Source of the DNA: Neopestalotiopsis rosae
Taxonomy: Eukaryota > Ascomycota > Sordariomycetes > Amphisphaeriales > Sporocadaceae
Length of the DNA stretch: 64,000 nt
Reading direction: 5' to 3'
Assembly: GCA_023078685.1 (NCBI GenBank)
Contig: JALGAS010000005.1
Span: 2,170,001 to 2,234,000, forward strand
The translations under genes were made by a program, and so were the position numbers. Below the pieces are notes generated by a model. That model was not told the origin of the DNA. It ran no database searches and saw only the letters and a list, made by a program, of their open reading frames with translations. Of the stretch, positions 10,185 through 20,774 are shown piece after piece (the first letter of the stretch is position 1; each line of letters opens with the position of its first letter).

Positions 10185-12130
10185 ATGGGACAGTCTCATT
10201 CGGACCTAGAGCACCGCTCCAAAGAGGAGATCACGGCTGAGTTGGCAAGCAACCCCTCTTTCAAAGCTACCATGAGATTCGTCTTTGCATCTGCGTAAGA
10301 GCCTGAAGCTAACACGCATATGACCGACAGGCAGAGAAATTCGCCCGCAAGTGTTTCGAGCCCTTGGAGTTATACTCCTTCAAAGACAACTTCAAATCCC
10401 TCGCCGATCACCAACAAGATGTTCGCTATCTCAAGGAAGACACCATCGCCCGGTTCTTGGAGCTGCCCGACATTCTCGGAGTTTCGCCCGTCATCTTCCA
10501 GATGCTCTCCTACATAGGCGCATTTCCTTTCCTAGAAGACGCCCCAGCCGTCTTAAGTTTTGAGCAGATGATCATGGTTGTCGCTATTATGACCGAGAGA
10601 TACACCAAGATACTGGCTAAGGGGGCAGCTACTAGAAGGAAGCTGTTTTTCAAGAGTCTGGCAGTGTATGATCGCAAAATATCGGAGATTGAGAAGCCAA
10701 CGACGGAGCCGAAATCTAGCGAAAACGGACAGAATGGAAGCAATGGCAGTAATGGCAGCAACGGGAATAAAATGACCCAAGCTCTCGGGTTTGCCATAGA
10801 CGAAGCTGGAGAGGACCCGGAAGACGATGCAGTAGATGACGACGAGCTTGTCATGGCTGCTCTCGACTCGCTGGATCTCAATGATGCTTTCAAAACGGGC
10901 GACGCACACGCAGCTACCACCCACGGTGCCATGATACCAGCAGATAACTTTCGCAGATTGATCATGCTTCTCTTGTTGATTGCGCCCATGGACCCACAGG
11001 AGCACCTTTCAACGTTTGCGCCTCGGGTCGCTGGTGACGAGCTCGAAAGTTTACGAGGCACTGCCGAGAATATCCTTTCAGCCTTCTTAAACGTGGAGAA
11101 ATCACCTGGTATAACGTTTCACCATTTCGACGATGTGATACAGGGTTGCTTTCCTTGGTTATTCCACGGGTTCAACGCCTTATTTGAGCATTTCCTTTTT
11201 TCAAAGAACTTGGACTTGAACAAGCGCAAAGGCAGTGTGCCAAAAGCAGAACCACATGCAATCCCACCTCCACCACTTCTACACGACAAGGGGCGAATAC
11301 TGAATATCAATGTTCTGTCACAACTATCCTTCTTTATTCCCGGGGACGAGTTGTTCAGACGTTTGCGCTTGTTGTACTCTGGTGCTGAAGCGGGTTTCTC
11401 CATGGGAAGCTTTGCCACCAAAGTCTTCAATTGGCGCGCTCCCACCATCATTCTCGTGACTGGTACCAGAATCGATGATTCCGCCCGGCATGGTGGAGCG
11501 GAAGCGCATTTCCTGGACACGATACCACCGAAACGTTTTCCCAATGGCAGCTCAGGCGGTCAAGAGCGTGTCACGTTCGGAGCACTGGTCCGTCAGCCAT
11601 GGCAACACACCAACAAGGAATGTTTCGGCGGCGACGACATGGTTTTGTTCCAGCTTGGGCCTGTTCATGATGTCTTTAGAGCCTCCGCCATCAACAAGGA
11701 CTATGTTGCCTACACCAAGCCCCCAAACGTCAATCCCGGAATCACGATTGGATGTCCTGTCCCAAAGAGTGGACAAGCTTCACGCCACGAGAGTCTCCGG
11801 GCACTAGGGCCAGTCTCGTTGGTCATTGATTCCAGCTTCGAGTTTGGCGTCTTCACACATGATTATACTGGTCGAGGTGGAGCATTTTCCACCAGCATCT
11901 CCAGAAGATTTGACTTCCAAGATCGTTTCGAAATTGATGACATTGAAGTATGGGGCTGTGGCGGTGATGCCGAGGCAAAAATACAACGAGAAAGATGGGA
12001 ATGGGAAGCGAGAGAAGCCGAGGCGAGAAGGCGAGTAAACCTGGGCACAGGTGATATCGCAGCTGACAGGGCACTCTTAGAAATGGCTGGACTCATCGGG
12101 GCAAATAGAAGTGGCGGCTCCATGGCATGA
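10185..12130 (+). CDS. rtc5: TLDc-domain protein, Rtc5 (restriction of telomere capping 5) family
   Basis: Exons 10185-10244 and 10331-12130 give 619 aa. It starts MGQSHSDLE, with a possible N-myristoylation glycine. The join AEL/AEKFARKCF then reads into LELYSFKDNFKSLAD and FLELPDILGVSPVIFQMLSY, the conserved N-terminal block of fungal Rtc5. A central low-complexity Asn/Gly/Ser and acidic segment (about 140-190) is variable in the family. The C-terminal TLDc domain runs roughly from residue 300 to 570 (STRI-type beta-strands, VITSGTRID-like region, VYGCGG-like end as VWGCGGD). TLDc proteins bind the V-ATPase; in yeast Rtc5 promotes V-ATPase disassembly. The intron appears to use a GC-AG border (gcaagc...gacag); no GT donor gives a continuous frame. 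Confidence 0.85.
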
Positions 12131-12502
12131 CCGATGCGAGCAGGACAGAGCGTGGCGTTAAGGGGCATAACTTTTGATTTTACTTTTTGCATCAGTTTCG
12201 CTTTTTGCATTTGCATAATGGCTCCACTGGCACCAAGGCGTCCCTCCCAACGTGAACTCTTCTGAACACACGATCCTGCCATGATGGCATGCCGGCAAGT
12301 ATACACCATACCAAGTGAGTATTCTGGCCCATAGCACCGGATACTGATGCATCCTAAGATCGGTCATGCAATGACCTTGGAACAACGTGAAGATGCACAT
12401 GACACAATTCGGCCATATGAACTGTTGCGTGTCTCATTTTACTTCATTATTTATTTTACTAATATTGGTGTAGTCTCTCCCTGACAGAATCCCGAATACT
12501 GC
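12131..12502. other. Convergent 3' gap, nothing seen
   Basis: This is the spacer between the 3' ends of rtc5 and the MDR oxidoreductase. It should hold both terminators and poly(A) sites. No gene is supported. Confidence 0.5.
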
Positions 12503-13650
12503 TTAGATCTTCGATGATTCGACGCCCTCGGTAGCCGCAATCTCAAAGACCAGCTTCTGAGCGTTGACTCTGCCGGCCTTGAGGTCCTCGAGCGCCTGTT
12601 GCACACCTCCCAGACCACCAGGAACGATCCGAGTCGGCTGAGGCTTGAACCAGCCCTCCTGGAGGCCCTCGCTGATGTAGCGGAAGTACCGGTAGCCAAG
12701 GTCTTTTTCACTATCGTGCACAGCGCCGACATTGGTGACGGTCTGCTTAATGTGGGCGGGAATGTCGTACTCCTTGCCCGGCAGGACCAGGGTGATTTTG
12801 GATTCCGGCTCGAGGACTTGGCTCAGGTTCTGGTAGCTGCCCTTTTCCGAGACGGCGTCGTAGGCGTGCAGAAGCTTACGGCCGCCTAGCGCCTTACGGA
12901 TGCCCTCCACCACGGCCGCGTCGCCGTCGCGGTAGTCTACAATGGCGTCGCCCTTGCTGGGGTCCAGCAGACCGCGCACGTGGTCCTGCGACTTGCCGGC
13001 CACGCAGATGATGGGGTGGATGTTGCTCTTGATGGCCAGCTGCAGCGTGTAGTAGCCCACGGCCGAGGCCGCGCCGTAGATGACGAGGGGAATTTCCTCC
13101 TTGGCCGGGTTGCTGGGCTCGGGCAGGGCCAGGCGGGTAGACGAGTATAGACCGACCACTGCGGTCAGAGCTGCAAGTGGAATGGCAGCAGCCTCTGTTC
13201 AAGCTATTGTAAGTGGACTTGCCAGAAGCCATAATTCTACGAGGATCTACTTACGTTCAAAAGTGATGTTGTCGGGGATTTTGGCCGTGGTGTGAGCCGG
13301 CACGATGCTGTACTCGGCCCAGGCGCCGTGAGGACTCAACATGACATGGAAACCCATGACTCTGTCGCCCTTCTTGAACTCGGTCACATCGCTGCCGACC
13401 TCGTGGATGTAGCCAGCGACATCATCGCCCTGGTCGCTGTTGGTGTCGAGCCAATCGGGCACCTTCCAATCCTTGGGGTTGGAGCCGGCGTAGACGACCT
13501 TGATGAGGACCTCGTCCGCCTTGGGCTGCGGGATGGGGTTGTCAACAATGGTGACTACTGGGCCTGTGTGTGATGAATTTAGTCTTTGCTCGGATAACTC
13601 ATTCGTGTTGAGGGCACTACTATACCCTTGGCGACGTAGGCTTCCTTCAT
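12503..13650 (-). CDS. MDR-superfamily zinc-type/quinone oxidoreductase (enoyl-reductase-like)
   Basis: Exons 13650-13626, 13563-13255 and 13194-12503 give 341 aa. The GroES-like N-terminal domain contains NPIPQPKADEVLIKVVYAG and NPKDWKVPDW. A Rossmann NAD(P)H-binding loop lies in YGAASAVGYYTLQLA (about 151-165). The order and length fit the trans-acting enoyl reductase/quinone reductase branch (ToxD/LovC-like) of the medium-chain dehydrogenase family. The catalytic-zinc Cys/His set is not apparent, so NADPH-dependent C=C or quinone reduction is more likely than alcohol dehydrogenation. The first exon codes for only eight residues (MKEAYVAK plus a split Gly). It is divergent from the NRPS-like gene and may be co-regulated with it. 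Substrate unknown. Confidence 0.85.
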
Positions 13651-16179
13651 TTTGGAGAAAAAGAAAGTTGCTGTTTCTGTATAATTCAGGAAAATGGATC
13701 CGCACAGTATAGTGAATTGAGTGGAAACTTGACGATTGTATTCGTAGGTACTTGTTCAGATAGGTCTACAAAGAGAAATCTTGCCTGCTTGCTTGCGAAG
13801 GATGCTAGACTATAATATATGCGAACGACAAATCAAAAGTGGTAAATTATATTCCGAATTGCAATGCTACACTTACATTTGTCATCAACGGCGCGTGTGT
13901 GGATAGGCTCTATTTAGTACTTGGTAGTATGTGCGCGCGGTAGCCACCATCCGCAAGCAGACATCGCAGTGCGGCATGCGGATACTTCCATTAGAGTATG
14001 ACCCCGCTTGAAGGGAGTATTCGAGAACGTCCCATACGGCCACGAGAATCATGCCGTTTAGGTGGGGTTTACGGGTAATTGGTTGCTCTGGTTGGGCGTG
14101 ATAACGTCATGGAATCATGGAATTCGTTTCAATCTACGGTGCTGGGTGCTGGATTTTACGGTTGCTTGTTTCGCCACTGCAGTCGGTACCCTGGGCAGAC
14201 GCTTCACCCCGACTGTCCGACATGCCGAGGTGTAGTGGAGATGCTCTCCCCTAATGGAAGGAAAAGAGAAAGAATACCATGAACACCCACGGTAGTTGTC
14301 GGCCGGGCCTACGAGAACTTAAAGACTCGGGTTTGCTTTGCCAGGCTCAGCTATACGTGATGTGATTGGAAACTCTTATAGCATCTGACGTGCTCGCATT
14401 GATTGGGCCAGGGAAATTGGAGCTTGAACGAACCAATGCTCACTGCCTGAGCTCGCTAGGCTCGCTAGATTCACAGGCAGATTCTGGCTAATGATGCTTG
14501 GGGCCATCTGGCCATCATCCATCCTATTGTCAATACTCAGAGCAAAGAAACATAGACAGCGCAGAGGAACTAATGCTGAAGGAGATAATACTGAATCACA
14601 TTGATTGCTTTGCCAATGCTACGATAACAAGGGGCCCATGCTGCTCGAGAACCAACATGAATATGCAAAGATCCGTCTGTCGATTCCCGCTGACAAAAGG
14701 TGGGGTCGTTCAAGCAGATTGCAGTCCAAGTTGCTTCTTCTTCTTTTTTTTCTTCTGTTCTTTCTTGTTGAAATCATGGCTGGACGAAACCTTACGCTCG
14801 AGCGCACAGTAGTCGTTGCGAGTTTGTGCCATGTTATATCCTTGGCGCTGAACTTGAGAGTCTTTGATATTTACTGATTCTTGCGACAGCCCGGACGATA
14901 CCGCGTTTAGTATGGACTCTGTTCTACCTCAATGAATGCCCATGTACCCGGTCTATCGATCGGCGGATCATTCTTCAAGCCATCAAGGCTACTTATATTT
15001 GGGCCATAATTCTCCCAGAGTCTTTTCCAAGAAGGAAACATTTGGACGTCGAATGAATATGCAAGGTCTGTGGAGTGTTGACTCGGCAGCCAGGCCAATA
15101 CACTTTTAGCGAGGGTTCTGTTTGCTTGAACTGCGGGTCCATGCAGGTCAACCGTCAGCTCGTCACACAACAGCAACGTGCCTTCAAAGCAGGCGAGGCA
15201 GGCACTCAAGTTTCCTACTGCTGTGCCACAAGGACTTAATGTTTCAGCTGATGCTTTTTCTCATCCTGCCGAGATGTGATCTGACGTGAAAAGACATGTT
15301 GGTCAAATGACTTTGAAGCAGCCAACACGCATTACATGGGTGCTTGCAGCATCTGGCTGGATTTTTAGGTTCTACCGGCTGTCAAAGAGACCTGACAGGC
15401 AAACTTGCACATGTGCGCATGCACGCGCAATAAGAGCAGTCGCCAATCGGATTGTGTTCCTTTACATACACGATATTCAGGTCATATATGTCACTACTCT
15501 AAAGATTTTGTTTTCGTCGAGTAGACTGTCGCTTATCTGCGTGGTGATCATTGAGATAACGCACATCGCAAGGATACTTACAAGATGGACACCCCAAGTT
15601 GGACTCGATAGGTAGCCCGCAGTGTTTGTTGGTGGTCGCTCGTCTCATGGATTCCAATCCTCCGTGCATCGCAACCATATGGACTCCGACGACGCAGCCT
15701 TGGCTCGTGGTCGAGACCCTGCAGACATCCATTGCCAATGCGAGCTGGCTCTCTGTCGATTATTTTCTTCATCGCGAAGCGGAATAAGTTCTTTTTGTTA
15801 AAAGCAGCAAACGCTTGGACCCTGTCGTGATGATGTTATCGTGGGCGAAAAGGAAAACTCCTCAGCTTGGGGGCTGCCTGGTCAGCAGCCATATTATAAG
15901 CACTCGTCTAACTTATTCAGATCGCGTTGGTTAGTGATAAGCAGAGGCAGCGCTCTTATTCGCGAGAGACTTGAATCCTTCCCAGCGGCCCCAAGCTGAA
16001 GTGAATCATGAGGGCGAAGCTCTGAAAAGATTACCGCTTGCGCCTTCCTCGGGATTTATCAGCGAAAACAGATGTATAAATCAATTTGATTCTGACCGAA
16101 CTTCTGGACGTCAATTCCTATCCACGAAAATACTCGAGCATATCTTCACGGCAAAGCATAAGTCACACTACATGAACTT
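13651..16179. other. 2.5-kb divergent intergenic region
   Basis: This lies between the divergent starts of the MDR oxidoreductase and the NRPS-like synthetase. I found no convincing coding frame; the longest minus-strand open stretch (14907-15209) has no domain and no Met start. A tandem GCTCGCTAG pair occurs near 14452-14470 and a T/C-rich tract near 14735-14770. It is a large candidate regulatory region for the flanking pair. Confidence 0.4.
16075..16082 (+). promoter_or_regulatory. TATA-like box of the NRPS-like gene
   Basis: The sequence TATAAATC lies about 100 bp upstream of the start codon at 16180, in an otherwise plausible core-promoter position. Confidence 0.4.
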
Positions 16180-19100
16180 ATGCCCAATACTGACACGATG
16201 ACGCGACACACACTCATGGATATCCTTCAGCAGGCAGCTGAGTCTTCACCAGATGAGAAGCTGACCTTCTATGAGCAAGACGACGTTCGTACCATAACTT
16301 ACTCGCAATTGTATAAAACTGTTACTGTAAGTATAATATCAAACCTGTCTCCAAGACTGCCAACTTCAATCATTTCGCATCATCGTCCCCTTTCTGGGCT
16401 GAGGTATACCCATATAACTCACCCAAGGATGCACCAGACCTTGCTGACCAAATCGATAGGCCGAGGAACTGGCCAATCCGTTTTCTGTCGGCGATGCTGA
16501 TAATCGAATTGTCATTTTGCACCTAGACTCTCATTATGTTAATGTTCTAGAATTCTGGAGAGTCATCGCTGCTGGTGGTATACCGGTTGTGTCAACACCC
16601 TTCTCTGCTGATCCCGTCGCAAGAAGTCGACATTTACATCATCTTTTCCAGCTCTTCAAAGACCCCCTTGTGGTTACGACATCCGCATATCGAGAAGAAT
16701 TTGACAAACACACACAGAGGTATGAAACTATTACGTTGCGGCGAAGTAGTATCGAACGTCTCTCCTACCCTGGCTCTTTGTCCAATGATACCCCGAAGTC
16801 TGGCGCAAAGAACACCAGCATTAGTGTACTTGACTCGAGCAGTGTGGCTTTCATGATGTTAACATCTGGTTCCACCGGGGGTGCCAAGGCGGTCGAAATT
16901 ACTCATGAACAGATTTTAGCTTCTATGAAGGGAAAGTCACAGATGCTAAGTACTTCGTATGATGATGCTTTCCTGAACTGGGTCGGCTTCGACCATGTTG
17001 GTAAGTGACGGCCTGGCTTCCACACTGCAAAGCTAACAATCATTACTCTAAGCTTGCTTAACGGAGATCCATTTGCACGCCATGTACGTGGGAGCGCCGC
17101 AAGTCCACATCGAGCCAAGCTTGGCAATGAATGGTTCAGCATGGCTTCAGTATCTCAGCATTCACTCCGTCAGCATCACCTTTGCGCCAAACTTCTTCCT
17201 TGCCTCCATTGTTGAGACCCTCAAGAAGAGCAGATCGGTCTCGCCAATCAATCTATCTCATCTCCGCTTCGTCGTTTCTGGTGGTGAAGCCAACAAAGTA
17301 TCGACAGCCATTGCGTTCAACGATGCAATGAAGGAATTGGGCGCCAAGCACAACATTGTATGCCCTGCATTCGGCATGACCGAAACATGTGCAGGATCAT
17401 TGTATAACACAGACTTTCCACAGCCCGAACTACAAAATGGACTGGAATTCTGCTCAGTAGGAAAAAGCATTGCCTCAATGGAGTGGCGGATCAGGTCGAG
17501 CGACAATTGCGATTGCGGCATCTCTGAGCCAGGCAATCTTCAGCTGAACGGCCCTGTCGTTGTCAAAAGATATCATAATGATCCAGATAACACAAAACGG
17601 CTCATCGACAGTGACGGCTGGTTTGATACTGGAGACATCGGTTACAGAGACTCGGGATCCAACTTGGTTCTGGTTGGCCGAAGCAAGGACACCATCATCA
17701 TCAATGGCGTCAAGTACTTCTCGCATGAAGTCGAAGCCATGGTGGAAGAGGCCGGATCCGGTTTGATCAAACCCTCCCATACCGCTGCATACCCTGCGAG
17801 GTCCGGCGAGTCGAACACAGAAGAAATTGTGATAACATTTGTGGAGCAAAAAGAGCTCACTGAAGAAGAACTTCTCAATGCTGTCACCAGGATTGAGAAA
17901 ATCATATTCTTGTACTGTTCCAGCAAGCCTCGGGCCATCATTCCTCTCCCAACATCCTTCATTGAGAAGTCCTCCATCGGGAAGTTCTCCCGGTCGAGTA
18001 TGAGGAAAGCGTATGAGTCGGGCAAATTCAGTGATCAAGAGGAACGGTGCAGGCATCGCATCTCAATGGCGCGGGCCATAGATCGGATTCAACCTGAAAC
18101 TGATCTTGAGAAAAAGCTGATCGAAGTCTTTGCGGACGAATTGGACCTCCGTGCCGATGAGGTCAGGTTCAGCGACAGTATCATCGACATGGGCTTTGAC
18201 AGTATTCGTTTGCTCGGCTTCAAAGCCCGTCTTCAGAAACAACTAGGTCTCGACCAAGAAATTCCCATAGGCACTCTCCTCACCAGCCCCACTATCAAGT
18301 CCCTTGCGCAAGTCCTTTCAGTCGACAATACCAAAACGGTTGCATCCGGTTCATACAATCCCGTCATCAAGTTGCAGACGGGCAAATCACAGTCCCCTCC
18401 CATATGGTTTATTCACCCCGGGCTCGGCGAGATCCTTGTGTTCCTAAATATTAGCCGATACTTCTCGGACCGAGAGGTCTACGCGCTTCGGGCCCCTGGC
18501 TTCAATGCTGGAGAGAAGCTGTTTGGCTCTATTGACGAAATGACTGAGTAAGTTCTATTCTTGGTGGTCTGGTGAGAAAAGAGCCATGGCTAACATCTGG
18601 GCTTTTTTTTTTTTTCGCAGTGCATATATGAATGCGATCCGTCGACACCAACCCGATGGTCCATACGTCCTGATTGGCTACTCCTTTGGATCCATGATCG
18701 CTTTCGAGACGACCAAGAAGCTCGAGGCAGCTGGGCATGAAGTCTACATGGCTTCTCTGAATGGACCGCCACACATCAAATGGAGAATGGTCCAGATCGA
18801 TTGGTGCGAGCTTTTCCTCAACTTGTCCTATTTCCTCGGCTTCATTACCGAGGAAGAGGCCGTCAAGAAATCCACCGAGTTCCATGATGCCGGCTACACC
18901 AAGACGCAGGTCCTCGACAAGATCCTCGCCATTGCCACCCCGGCTCAACTCGCCGAGCTCGACCTCGACGCCACGAAGCTGTCTCGCTGGGCGGATATCT
19001 CCGCGGCTCTCCAGGGCCTTGCGCACGACTATGACCCGGTCGGCAAGGTCAAGCATATCGACGTCTTCTATGCCCGGCCGCTCCTGGCCGTGGGCAAGGA

Positions 19101-19266
19101 CAAGGTGGTGTGGCTCCGAGACCACTTGCATCCCTGGAACGACTTTTGCGAGGAACCTGCCGTGTTCCACGACAGTCCTGGCGCTCACTATACCATGTTG
19201 GATGCAGATCATGTCTCTCGCATGCAGAAGGTATTGAAGGCTGCACTGAAGGCTCGTGGTGTCTAG
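16180..19266 (+). CDS. NRPS-like A-T-TE synthetase (aryl alpha-keto-acid dimerising type)
   Basis: Exons 16180-16326, 16460-17000, 17053-18547 and 18621-19266 give 942 aa. The adenylation domain shows LTSGSTGGAKAV (183-194), FGMTETCAGS (336-345), GWFDTGDIGY (418-427), GRSKDTIIINGVKYF from 438, and the A10 lysine in SSIGKFSR (about 540). A thiolation domain follows with MGFDSIRL (phosphopantetheine Ser613). A terminal thioesterase has GYSFGS (nucleophile Ser749) and a late His in GAHYTML. There is no condensation or reductase domain. Length, domain order and the NWVGFDHV...LTEIHLHAM block fit the TdiA/AtqA/MicA group, which activates phenylpyruvate-, hydroxyphenylpyruvate- or indolepyruvate-like acids and joins two by TE chemistry to quinones or furanones. 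Substrate is not readable by eye. A second Met at 16198 is an alternative start. The last intron has a striking T13 tract before CGCAG. Confidence 0.85.
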
Positions 19267-19638
19267 TAGATGGCCTACAGATAGACTGTTCGGAGACGCA
19301 AAGGCCCATTTAGGGGAGGGAGGTGTCTTGTGTGCGCCTGGTATGGACTTTCTCAAGCCTGCTCTTCTGGCGGGACATAGATCAATCACACGTTGCTTAG
19401 ATTGTGTGAAGCATCTTGAATGTTCGATATGGTGAGATTTGAAGACAGAATGACTCAGGCGCGACATGTTGTTTGTGCAATGTGTAATAAAGCTACTGAT
19501 ATGCGTTGCAGGAGAGTTCATGCATTGATAATCCTCAGTATGCTTCAACTTTTGTCTATTTATTTATTTTACTTGCTTATTTGTTTTGGTCATAAATTCG
19601 TTACAGGTCTATCGGTGGTCCTTCTGCCGCAGCAAAAT
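19267..19638. other. Convergent 3' gap
   Basis: Spacer between the 3' ends of the synthetase and the second oxidoreductase, AT-rich toward 19550-19600. No gene is supported. Confidence 0.5.
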
Positions 19639-20774
19639 TTAATAGTCAGCAATCTTGATGACGGCCTTGCCGAATGCCTTGCCGGTGAACATCTCCAGGA
19701 AGGCGCCGTGGAGGTTCTCAATGCCCTCGTGCTTGGAGTAGCAAGCCTTGATGGAGCCGTCGGCAATGTACTTGGGCATGTTCTCGCGGAAGGCGTCAAT
19801 GTTGGGGGTGAAGATGTCGTGGTCCCAGTAGATGAAGCCGCGGATGGTGATGCGCTTGCGGAAGATATCCGACAGGTTGGTGACTCCGTACTGCTGCTCA
19901 ATGGGCTTGTTGTATTGAGATGCCTATTATAGTCTTGTTAGCTTCGGCTGTCCGTCAATATGTTGCAAAGGGTGTTTCTTACCATGCCGCAGACGATGAT
20001 TCTGCCGAACCAGTTGAGGTTCTCAATAGCAGCCTGGAAGTGCTCTCCTCCAACGTTCTCGTAGACGACATCGAGACCCTCGGGCGCGAGTCTCTTGAGG
20101 GCAGCAGAGCAGCTCTCCTCCTCGCGGTAGTTGAAGCCGGCATCGGCGCCGAGCTCCTCGGTCACGTACTTGAGCTTCTCGGCGGAGCTGACGCTGGCAA
20201 TGACGCGCATGCCCTCCTTTTTGGCGAGCTGGACGACGAGCTCGCCGACGGAGCTGGTGGCGGCGTTGACCCAGATGGTCTTGCCCTTCTCGGGCTTGAC
20301 CAGGCCATAGAACGAGTTCCAGGCGGTCATACCGGCCAGACCCAGAGGACCCATGAAGTGGGAGTAGTCCAAGTTGTACTTGTTCTCAATCTTCCAGACG
20401 AGGGGAGAAGCCATGGGCTTGAAGTCAATCAGCTCCTTGGGGATGATACCGTACTCGGCCAGCGGCATCATACCCTGCATCAGGTCGCCCTCCTTGTAGT
20501 CGGGGTTGTCCGACTTGATGACCTTGGAAATGGCAAAGTTGGTAATGGTCTCGTCAAAGTTGTAGCCAGGGACGTAGCTCTGGAAGTCGGGACCGCGCAT
20601 GCGGTCACGCTGGTGAGGGTCAAGACCGGCAGTAAGGATCTTGACGACTACACCTCCCGGAGGGGGAGTCAAGCTGATGGGTCTGTCTTCATAGACGGTA
20701 TCCTCACCGAGCTTAGGGAGACCCTCGGGGATCTTCTTGAAAACCCAAGACTTGTTGGAAACTGTGTCGGCCAT
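19639..20774 (-). CDS. NADP-dependent MDR oxidoreductase (PTGR / leukotriene B4 dehydrogenase-like)
   Basis: Exons 20774-19983 and 19923-19639 give 358 aa; the 59-nt intron is in phase 0. The N-terminal substrate domain has the VPPPGGVVVKIL-type opening (LTPPPGGVVVKI) and DPHQRDRMRG. The Rossmann fold lies in VNAATSSVGELVVQLAKKEG (about 169-188), followed by YENVGGEHF and GRIIVCG. The exon-2 block RITIRGFIYWDH and the end GKAVIKI are typical of the prostaglandin/alkenal reductase branch, which reduces conjugated C=C bonds with NADPH and needs no zinc. It sits tail-to-tail with the NRPS-like gene. The terrequinone cluster also pairs an A-T-TE enzyme with an NAD(P)H oxidoreductase, so a tailoring role is a reasonable inference, though such reductases are also common stand-alone detoxification genes. 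Confidence 0.88.

Noticed and set aside
14907..15209. Minus-strand 100-codon frame between the MDR and synthetase genes
   Set aside because: No ATG start, no domain, no supporting splice sites; insufficient to call a gene.
18529..19548. Long open frame on the minus strand (339 codons) opposite the thioesterase exon
   Set aside because: It is antisense to the well-supported TE domain, has no domain of its own, and arises from GC-biased codon use in the real gene.
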